DNA from: CAYMTV01 sp964393525
GTDB taxonomy: Bacteria; Patescibacteriota; Microgenomatia; Daviesbacterales; UBA10151
Reading direction: 5' to 3'
DNA length: 19,496 nucleotides
Assembly: GCA_964393525.1 (NCBI GenBank)
Contig: CAYMTV010000021.1
Coordinates: 1-19,496, forward strand
Shown here: positions 1 to 5,090 of the stretch, in pieces
Layout of the letters: every line of letters starts with the position of its first letter
Position numbering within the stretch: position 1 is the stretch's first letter
Program-made: the position numbers and the translations under genes
The notes under the pieces: generated by a model
What the model was told of the DNA's origin: nothing
Databases searched by the model: none
What the model saw: the letters and a program-made list of their open reading frames with translations, nothing else

Positions 1-79
1 GTGGGATTCGAACCCACGAAGAGCTTGCGCCCTTAGCGGTTTTCAAGACCGCCGCTCTAGTCCACTAAGCGACCTCTCC
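1..79 (-). tRNA. tRNA-Ser(UGA), 3' end cut by window edge
   Basis: Read on the minus strand, the 5' end GGAGAGGTCGC is followed by a D-arm, an anticodon arm with loop CUUGAAA (anticodon UGA, reads UCN serine codons), a long class II variable arm (AGGGCGCAAGCTCTT region) and a T-arm with the GGTTCGAATCC signature. The long variable arm agrees with a serine identity. The 3' acceptor strand and discriminator lie beyond base 1. It stands about 50 nt downstream of a second tRNA-Ser on the same strand, so the two are probably co-transcribed. Confidence 0.93.
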
Positions 80-131
80 TGGTTTACACTGAGCAGTTCG
101 ATTTCACTCACTGTCTTGACTTGTCGAAGTG

Positions 132-217
132 CGGTGGGTACAGGATTCGAACCTGTGTGACACTTTCGTGCCAATGGTTTAGCAAACCATCTCCTTAAAC
201 CACTCGGACAACCCACC
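132..217 (-). tRNA. tRNA-Ser(GCU)
   Basis: Read on the minus strand, the acceptor strands GGTGGGT (217-211) and ACCCACC (139-133) pair perfectly. The anticodon loop is UUGCUAA, anticodon GCU (serine AGC/AGU). A long variable arm (TTGGCACGAAAGTGTCA, a hairpin) marks it as class II, and the T-loop is GGTTCGAATCC. The discriminator is G, and the genome continues CAC, so CCA is not encoded and must be added after transcription. It is complete and lies just upstream of tRNA-Ser(UGA). Confidence 0.95.
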
Positions 218-242
218 TCAAAGGCTAATTTTAACAAATCTA

Positions 243-270
243 GAGATCCTTCGCTACGCTCAGGATGACA
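243..270. repeat. Small palindromic repeat (REP-like)
   Basis: ATCCT (246-250) and AGGAT (262-266) flank a GC-rich centre, TCGCTACGCTC, which itself can pair partially. This motif is a familiar dispersed intergenic palindrome in many bacterial genomes. It lies 13 nt after the comF-like stop codon, so on the minus strand it could also form a weak 3'-end hairpin. No U-tract follows, so I do not call it a terminator. Confidence 0.5.
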
Positions 271-278
271 GCTGGGGG

Positions 279-995
279 TTATCTAGCCAAGGTCAGCGCC
301 CAAACAACCTTTGCTCCTCCTCGTTTTAATATGTAGCAGCACTCTTTTAAAGTTGATCCTGTGGTCCAAACATCATCAATTAAGACAATGTTATTGCGAA
401 ACAAGAAGCTTGCTTCATTAGTTATTGGTTTTGGGTTTTTGGTTAGAACAAAGGCTCCTTTAATGTTTTCTTTTCTTTCATAAGCTGTAAGGCGCACTTG
501 AGGTTTAGTTTTTTTAATTCTTTTTAAAATTTCTAAATATTTTAAACCCATTTTATCTGCTAATAATTTCCCTAAAAGCTCTGCTTGATTAAATCCCCGC
601 CAGTTTTTCCTGCTCCAGTGCAATGGAACAGGAACCACCAGCCAGTTTTTACCCTGTTCTTTTTTTATTTGATCTAAAAGAATTGTTCCCCGGGTAGCCC
701 AGTACTCCAAAGTTATATTTATTAAAACTTCTGCCAGCTCTTTAACCCATTTATATTTAATTTTTTGGATTGCAACCCTCAAAGGAGGCTGGTATATCCC
801 CAGACTCCAAAGACCATCAAGCCCAAATTTTCTTCTACAAACCGGGTGCACTAGCCCACCCAGCGAGGCTCTTTCACAAAAAGGACAAACCAAATCAGTT
901 TGTTTTATATCTTTAATGCAGCTTTCACAAAAATAGCTCCCAACTTTATGGCAATTAACACACCTTTTAGGGAAAAGAAGATCCAGAAGGTTCAT
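279..995 (-). CDS. ComF family phosphoribosyltransferase-like protein
   Basis: A 238-residue cytosolic protein of standard ComF length. The N-terminus carries a zinc-ribbon-like set of cysteines (C12, C15, C23, C26, C37, C40, C53, plus H50). The ComF signature RGFNQAELL is at about 133-141, TKPQVRL...R..NIKGAF at about 163-182, and the type I PRTase PRPP-binding loop VLIDDVWTTGSTL at 204-216. In competent bacteria ComF helps DNA uptake on the cytoplasmic side of the membrane. The ATG at 995 gives the typical start MNLLDLLFPKRCVNC. It lies downstream of ssrA and its terminator on the same strand, and upstream of two tRNA-Ser genes. The family is clear, but the physiological role (competence or nucleotide metabolism) is inference. 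Confidence 0.93.
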   Translation of the reverse strand: MNLLDLLFPKRCVNCHKVGSYFCESCIKDIKQTDLVCPFCERASLGGLVHPVCRRKFGLDGLWSLGIYQPPLRVAIQKIKYKWVKELAEVLINITLEYWATRGTILLDQIKKEQGKNWLVVPVPLHWSRKNWRGFNQAELLGKLLADKMGLKYLEILKRIKKTKPQVRLTAYERKENIKGAFVLTKNPKPITNEASFLFRNNIVLIDDVWTTGSTLKECCYILKRGGAKVVWALTLAR

Positions 996-1020
996 CGTGT
1001 ATCGTTTATCTTATTACAAT

Positions 1021-1050
1021 AGACAAAAACTCCACCGAAGTGGAGTTTTA
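1021..1050 (-). terminator. Rho-independent terminator of tmRNA
   Basis: On the minus strand AAAACTCCAC, a TTCG tetraloop and GTGGAGTTTT form a perfect 10-bp hairpin (1026-1049) running into TTTTTGTCT. It begins 2 nt after the encoded CCA end of the tmRNA, so it defines the primary 3' end and separates ssrA from the downstream comF-like gene. Confidence 0.92.
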
Positions 1051-1051
1051 A

Positions 1052-1489
1052 TGGTGGAGACGCCGAGTTTGAGCTCGGGTCTGAAATAGAACAACAAAAA
1101 CTTCTACAAGCTTAGCTAATCAATATTTAGATATTGGCTGTAACCGATTAGCAGGAATCCAATATCTGATTGAGTTGTCTTAATGAGTTTGAAGATCAAC
1201 CAACACCCAAACTCAAGCATCCTGACTGAGTATTTACCTTAGGCTTCCATCAGGAAGAAAAGACTCTAAAGCAGACGATTAGGCCCTTGCGAAAGCAAGT
1301 GGTCTTTGCTCTCCAAAAAGGAAAGCTGGGACCTCAGCGATCACATCTCCAAAGGAGACGCGTTCGAGCGCCACATCATCAACGGTACTTTCGTTGCCGT
1401 TTGAGATTGAAACAAATAGTTTACGAGATAATGTTTCCTACTCGGCTTGCGGTTTTTAAAGTGCTACTTCGTCGAATCAATACGTCCCC
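1052..1489 (-). ncRNA. ssrA: tmRNA (transfer-messenger RNA), with unusually long tag frame
   Basis: The RNA that rescues stalled ribosomes with SmpB. The ends form an alanine-type acceptor stem: GGGGACG (1489-1483) pairs with CGTCTCC (1062-1056), including the G3-U70 wobble required by alanyl-tRNA synthetase, then discriminator A and an encoded CCA (1054-1052). The 5' part carries the tmRNA landmark TTGATTCGACG, and the T-arm is CCGAGCTCAAACTCGG with a loop one base short of the usual seven. The block TAATCGTCTGCTTTAGAGTC resembles the conserved region after the tag stop in other tmRNAs. In frame with that stop, a tag reads from about TCA (1404) to TAA (1279), about 41 residues, ending in PLAFARA. 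The RNA is about 438 nt, longer than the common 350-400. smpB lies directly upstream. Confidence 0.95.
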
Positions 1490-1499
1490 GTAACTTGGT

Positions 1500-1528
1500 A
1501 TATTACCACATTTGAGCCTAAAATTCAA
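1500..1528 (-). promoter_or_regulatory. Predicted promoter of ssrA
   Basis: On the minus strand TTGAAT (1528-1523), a 17-nt spacer and TAATAT (1505-1500) form a good sigma70-type promoter. It overlaps the last codons and stop of smpB. The -10 box ends 10 nt before the mature tmRNA 5' end, which leaves room for a short leader removed by RNase P. It would let ssrA be expressed independently of smpB. Confidence 0.6.
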
Positions 1529-1950
1529 GCTAACTCCTGCTCTATTCTTCTTTGCTCATCTTTGGCTTTAATTGCCCTTCTTTTATCAAATTTTTTCTTG
1601 GAAGCAGCTACTGCCAGCTCAACTTTAATAAAATTCCTTTTGCTGTAAAGACTTAAGGGGACTAAGGTAGTTGCGGCTTTGGATATTTTTCCACTTAAAG
1701 AGCTAATCTGCTGTTTGTGAAGAAGCAGTTTCCTATCCTGTCTTGGATCATACCCTTGGGTTTGCTGGTAGGGATAGATATAAGCATTTTTTAAGAAAAC
1801 TTCTCCATTTTGGATTTTTCCGAAGCTTTCCGATAAATCTACCTTGCCCAAACGGACTGATTTGACCTCCTGGCCGGACAAGACTATCCCGGCTTCCACG
1901 GTTTCCAAAATATGGTAATCATGTTTTGCCTTTCTGTTAAATATCTTCAT
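1525..1950 (-). CDS. smpB: SsrA-binding protein SmpB
   Basis: A 141-residue cytosolic RNA-binding protein that carries tmRNA into the empty A site of stalled ribosomes. Family landmarks visible are the N-terminal NRKAKHDYHILET, the GIVLSGQEVKSVR strand (about 22-34), DLSESFG, FLKNAYIYPYQQ, RKLLLHKQQI, and a basic tail DKRRAIKAKDEQRRIEQ. That tail inserts into the mRNA channel in known SmpB proteins. It is slightly shorter than the usual 150-160 residues. The ATG at 1950 opens the family-typical start MKIFNRKAKHDY. It ends 35 nt before ssrA, so the rescue partners are adjacent and probably co-expressed, with an extra ssrA promoter inside the gene end. Confidence 0.97.
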   Translation of the reverse strand: MKIFNRKAKHDYHILETVEAGIVLSGQEVKSVRLGKVDLSESFGKIQNGEVFLKNAYIYPYQQTQGYDPRQDRKLLLHKQQISSLSGKISKAATTLVPLSLYSKRNFIKVELAVAASKKKFDKRRAIKAKDEQRRIEQELA

Positions 1951-1959
1951 ATTAAGAAT

Positions 1960-2230
1960 GCGAGCTTTGAAATGAGCAAAGCTCTTTTCGCTTCGCTCAA
2001 ATAAAGACCGTTAAACGAGGAAGAAATTTATATCAGGGGGATGTCCTCGCTTGACGAGGAGGGGGAAGACTTTCCTCCGATAAATAAATTTCTGACGAGT
2101 AGGTCGACTTTCAGCGAGCGAGTTTTGGTACTTTTGCGGTCAAAAGTACAAGAGAAAAATTATCATAGTTTTAAGGTAACTTCTCGACTTCGCTCGAAGA
2201 ATAATTATTGCTTCGCAATAATATTATTGT
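1960..2230. other. Intergenic stretch rich in palindromes, no gene supported
   Basis: Between smpB and the PP2C-like gene I see several inverted repeats but no convincing gene. GTACTTTTG (2128-2136) and CAAAAGTAC (2141-2149) form a perfect 9-bp hairpin with loop CGGT. ATTATTGC (2204-2211) and GCAATAAT (2215-2222) form an 8-bp hairpin just past the PP2C-like stop. TTCTCGA (2180-2186) and TCGAAGAA (about 2194-2201) pair imperfectly. Recurrent TTCGCTCAA/TTCGCTCGA words suggest decayed dispersed repeats. The 2204-2222 hairpin may mark the 3' end of the upstream minus-strand transcript, though it has no clear U-tract. Confidence 0.5.
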
Positions 2231-2231
2231 A

Positions 2232-4097
2232 CTACTTTAGCTCGATAGCGTATATTTTGTTTTTTTCTAACAAATACAGCTTCTTACTCTCTTCATCCAC
2301 CACAAAGTCCGAGGCTGTCTTAAATTTGTCTCCCTCAAGCTGACTTAGGTACTGACCGTTCTTTTTTAGAATTAGCAACCTGGAGTTTTTTGGATCTAGC
2401 AGGTAAAACTTATCTTCTCCCTCGGGCACAAAAAAGCTTGTAGCCTCTTCTACTCTTTTGTCCACACCGCCAATATCAAAATAATCTGAAGCTCCGCCGG
2501 TAAACTTTAAAATCTCTGGTCCGGTCTTAAAAACCCAAACAGAATAATCTATTAAAAGTTTTTTACTGCCCGCAAAATCTATCTTTTGATCACCCCTTAA
2601 ATAAGTTGTTTTATTTGAATAACCAGTCTCAATAGGAACATATTTCCAAATTTGGTTTTTAATAGAGTCAAGAAGATAAACATTTGAGGAAAAAGCATAA
2701 ACATCTTCAATCTTCCCCCATTCGGAATCAGGTTTGATAATTTGGGTTACTTTTTCATTTAAAAGATCAACTTTAACAACCCCTTTATCTAAAGAATAGA
2801 CAAAAGCTATGTCCCCATTTAACGAAGCTTTAGTTGCTTGCCCAAGCTGCTGGGGCCCTGCCAAAATCTGGTTGGTTTTTTTGGCAAGATCTAAGGAAAT
2901 CAAAGTTTTTTTAGCCTCATCCAGAAATAGGACTTTTCCCAAAGAATAAGAAATCCTGCTTGTAGAAAAATCCTTTTTTATCAAATCCAAACTGATAAAA
3001 ATTGGCCAGTTGGTAATTTTCGAGACTTTTAAAATTAGATTACTATTTTCTTCAAGTTGTTTTTTTAAGGCGGCTGCCTCCGAATCATTCGGCTTTAAAC
3101 TTAATGCTTGACCTAGCTTGTTTTTTGCCTCATCAAAGCTTAATTTAGCTTTTTGCGGATCGGAATCTTTTAGGTTTTGGGCTTCATCGTACTTCTGTCT
3201 GGCAGAGATTATTAGCTCCCGAAACTGTCCTTCATTTTTTTCGCGACTGTTTTTTAAAAAAAAGTTAATTCCTAAAAAAGCAGTTCCTAAAAGCAAGAAA
3301 GCAATGATGCCAAATCTTATTCTTTTACTTTTTAAAAGCCTTACCAAGGAAGAAAAAAGAATATGTGTTAAATTGCCAAAAAGACCCTGTCCGGTTGAAG
3401 CGCTTCCAGTTTCTAAACTTGAGACTGCTGCAAAATCTGCAGCCTTATCCTGTTCGTCTTCAACCTGAAGCTCGCTTTCAATCCGAATTACTGCGACCGG
3501 CTCAACATGACCGGTTTGGTTTAAGTAATTTTCAATTTCATCCTCCAGATCTTCTTCCGGAACCAAAAAAAGTTTTTGAATAAACTCATTATCCCAACCG
3601 ATGATTTTGGCGGGTTTTAACTCTTCTTGCTCTGCTACAATCCTGCCATTAATCAAAAGCAGTTTATCTGCTGGTTTTACAAAGCCTGAGATAACCTGTT
3701 CCTCTGTGTTGCTCTCTGTTAAATTTGCCAGTTTGCCCGCTCTTTCTAAGTAGGCCATGTTTCTGCCATGGCCCAAAAGGTGCAAAACATTTTCCTGCCA
3801 GAGTACCAAAAGAATATTTATCTCAAGCGGACCCGAGGATAGCTCTTTTTTAAGAAATTCTAAAGAGGATTTTAATCTCTCGGATATACCTCCTTCGGTT
3901 CCTTCAAAAAAATCTTCCAACGCAAGTCCCACTGTCCGAACTTTGGTAAAAATATCCTCGCCTGATGCAGAAATTGTTGCTGCTAAAACTCCGGTCCTAT
4001 CTTTTTCCCGGGAGATTAAACCAATCTTTGTATAAGCGAAGGCCTGGGCAGTTACAAAGTCGGTGTTTCCGCCAATTGCTTTTGTAACTTTTACCAT
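2232..4097 (-). CDS. Membrane protein with degenerate PP2C-like N-terminus and C-terminal beta-propeller-like region
   Basis: About 621 residues from ATG 4097. Residues below are numbered from the TTG alternative at 4115, which adds six. Residues about 8-215 resemble a PPM/PP2C phosphatase fold (GGNTDFVTAQAFAY, DRTGVLAATISASGED, GFVKPADKLLLINGRIV). The metal-binding motifs are altered: ASGED stands where DGxGG is expected, and the usual SDG reads ING. A hydrophobic segment at about 267-287 (RFGIIAFLLLGTAFLGINFFL) spans the membrane, followed by a charged helical hairpin (about 295-360). The rest has repeated strand motifs of the LYLLEKNKIYAI / VYLLDSIKNQIWKY type, as in a beta-propeller, probably extracytoplasmic. 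It may be a pseudophosphatase sensor. I preferred the ATG because the TTG sits inside a stable hairpin. It is the last gene of a three-gene envelope group. Confidence 0.72.
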   Translation of the reverse strand: MVKVTKAIGGNTDFVTAQAFAYTKIGLISREKDRTGVLAATISASGEDIFTKVRTVGLALEDFFEGTEGGISERLKSSLEFLKKELSSGPLEINILLVLWQENVLHLLGHGRNMAYLERAGKLANLTESNTEEQVISGFVKPADKLLLINGRIVAEQEELKPAKIIGWDNEFIQKLFLVPEEDLEDEIENYLNQTGHVEPVAVIRIESELQVEDEQDKAADFAAVSSLETGSASTGQGLFGNLTHILFSSLVRLLKSKRIRFGIIAFLLLGTAFLGINFFLKNSREKNEGQFRELIISARQKYDEAQNLKDSDPQKAKLSFDEAKNKLGQALSLKPNDSEAAALKKQLEENSNLILKVSKITNWPIFISLDLIKKDFSTSRISYSLGKVLFLDEAKKTLISLDLAKKTNQILAGPQQLGQATKASLNGDIAFVYSLDKGVVKVDLLNEKVTQIIKPDSEWGKIEDVYAFSSNVYLLDSIKNQIWKYVPIETGYSNKTTYLRGDQKIDFAGSKKLLIDYSVWVFKTGPEILKFTGGASDYFDIGGVDKRVEEATSFFVPEGEDKFYLLDPKNSRLLILKKNGQYLSQLEGDKFKTASDFVVDEESKKLYLLEKNKIYAIELK

Positions 4098-4111
4098 AGT
4101 CCTAAAAGAAG

Positions 4112-4133
4112 CCAATGAGCCAAAGGCTCTTGG
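4112..4133 (-). promoter_or_regulatory. Intergenic hairpin between two co-directional genes
   Basis: CCAA-T-GAGCC (4112-4121), loop AAA and GGCTCTTGG (4125-4133) form a 9-bp stem with a single bulged T. It lies between the stop of the 79-residue membrane protein and the ATG of the PP2C-like gene. On the minus strand it is followed by CTTCTTTT. It could attenuate transcription or protect the 3' end of the upstream message. It also buries the alternative TTG start at 4115. Confidence 0.5.
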
Positions 4134-4135
4134 AT

Positions 4136-4375
4136 TCAGAAAAATCCAATAAAAAGAATTAAAACCCCTAAGGCAAGACCGGTATGGATTATGGCCAAAG
4201 CTTTAAGAACTGGCGCTCCTTCTGTTGCTACTGCTTCAGTCATGATATTAACCTGCCTAATAACAATCAAACTAAAGATAAAATATAGCAGGGCAAATGC
4301 TACAAATCCGACCTTAAATACTAAAGACAAACCATTTGAAATTAAAAAAGACAAATCAAAGATATTTGTTAACAT
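4136..4375 (-). CDS. Small two-helix membrane protein
   Basis: A 79-residue integral membrane protein of unknown function. Hydrophobic helices span about 18-39 (LVFKVGFVAFALLYFIFSL) and 57-78 (LKALAIIHTGLALGVLILFI). The loop between them is short and polar (RQVNIMTEAVATEGAP). The start ATG overlaps the TAA of the upstream PH-domain gene by one base (TAATG), so the two are almost certainly translationally coupled and may form a membrane complex. The two-helix shape recalls the pilin-like proteins across the window, but the loop lacks the GGDKEKV motif, so I do not group it with them. Confidence 0.75.
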   Translation of the reverse strand: MLTNIFDLSFLISNGLSLVFKVGFVAFALLYFIFSLIVIRQVNIMTEAVATEGAPVLKALAIIHTGLALGVLILFIGFF

Positions 4376-4950
4376 TAGGTTCCCTCTTCAAAGAATAGTT
4401 TACGAGCTTCTATTAAATCTTGAATCTTATCAACTACAAAATCAGGATTTGAGACATTGGAAAATTCAATATTCTGTTCATTGGCAGCAGTTTGAATTAA
4501 AACATCTCCGAAGTTAAATAGGGAGTCTATTATACCCCCGGCACTGCGAGAAATATTCTCAATATCTTCTAGTCCTATCTCTACTATCTGTCTTGATAAA
4601 AGTGAGTGAAACATTACATCTATTAAATGTTTGTTGGTGACAATTTCAACATTAAAGTACCAAAATAAAAAACTTTCAATAATATAGGCAATGATTAATA
4701 AGTAGTAAATAATAAGCCCGCCTAAGATAAGTTGCAAAGGAGCGTTGAAAACAAACTGTAGTCCCACAAAAGATGTTACTTGAACCAGTATTAAGGGGAG
4801 AATAAAAGCCAAAATGGAAATTGTTACCCAGGGTACATTTGTTATCCAATGTTCCCGCATGAACAGTTCAATATGCTCATCTGCCTCCTGGTTTTCAAAT
4901 TTAATATTCTCAGGCTTGATAATAGTTGCAGGAAAAAACCGGAAGTGCAT
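4375..4950 (-). CDS. Bacterial PH-domain (bPH2/YdbT-like) membrane protein
   Basis: A 191-residue protein. Two membrane helices lie at about 38-60 and 72-95, followed by a cytoplasmic bacterial PH domain (about 96-180). Family-typical motifs are WYFNVEIVTNKHLIDV, LLSRQIVEIGLEDIENI, GGIIDSLFNFGDVLIQTA and the closing FSNVSNPDFVVDKIQDLI. Such DUF304/bPH2 proteins are widespread membrane-anchored proteins, mostly of unknown role, often linked to envelope stress. The ATG at 4950 is 9 nt behind a good -10 box, consistent with a leaderless or very short-leader message. It overlaps the downstream 79-residue gene by one base. Confidence 0.82.
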   Translation of the reverse strand: MHFRFFPATIIKPENIKFENQEADEHIELFMREHWITNVPWVTISILAFILPLILVQVTSFVGLQFVFNAPLQLILGGLIIYYLLIIAYIIESFLFWYFNVEIVTNKHLIDVMFHSLLSRQIVEIGLEDIENISRSAGGIIDSLFNFGDVLIQTAANEQNIEFSNVSNPDFVVDKIQDLIEARKLFFEEGT

Positions 4951-4959
4951 GATGAGGCG

Positions 4960-4988
4960 ATAATAGCCTAATTAAAGTCAAAATTCAA
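4960..4988 (-). promoter_or_regulatory. Predicted promoter of the PH-domain gene group
   Basis: On the minus strand TTGAAT (4988-4983), a 17-nt spacer and TATTAT (4965-4960) end 9 nt before ATG 4950. The -35 box lies inside the adjacent AT-rich inverted repeat, so the repeat may have supplied half of the promoter. Confidence 0.5.
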
Positions 4989-5090
4989 AAGGTAAAATTC
5001 AAAATTACAAGTTAAAAGTAAAAAGTTTTGTTACCTTTAACTTTTTACCTGCATTTTTGACCCTTGACTTTTGAGTTTTGAATTATTTTT
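4971..5090. repeat. AT-rich imperfect inverted repeat, MITE-like relative of the four-helix-bundle element
   Basis: The left arm (about 4971-5025) is made of AAAGTCAAAATTCAAAA-type words ending GTTAAAAGTAAAAAG. A 9-nt spacer follows, then a right arm (about 5035-5090) CTTTAACTTTTTACCTGC...TTTTGAATT. The reverse complement of the right arm aligns imperfectly with the left. The right arm also matches the tract after the four-helix-bundle gene at 8581-8640 (shared ACTTTTTACyTGyATTTTTGAC). It looks like that element without its gene. Its right edge overlaps the stop codon of the SpoIID-type gene. Confidence 0.6.

Noticed and set aside
1330..1404. Shorter tmRNA tag in another frame (ACG GCA ACG..., ending TGA)
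   Set aside because: Its stop is not next to the conserved post-tag block or hairpin, whereas the long frame's stop is.
1287..1493. 68-residue plus-strand frame
   Set aside because: It lies wholly inside the tmRNA on the opposite strand.
2041..2343. 100-residue frame on the plus strand starting MSSLDEEGEDFPP
   Set aside because: It overlaps the palindrome cluster and the 3' end of the PP2C-like gene, has no promoter or ribosome-binding site, and its sequence looks like translated repeat DNA.
4098..4115. TTG start for the PP2C-like gene
   Set aside because: The TTG lies inside a stable hairpin without a ribosome-binding site; ATG 4097 gives a protein beginning right at the domain. Not fully excluded.
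4971..5090. CRISPR array or tandem satellite from the AAAGTCAAAA words
   Set aside because: The words are irregular in length, there are no unique spacers, and the layout is head-to-head inverted, not direct.
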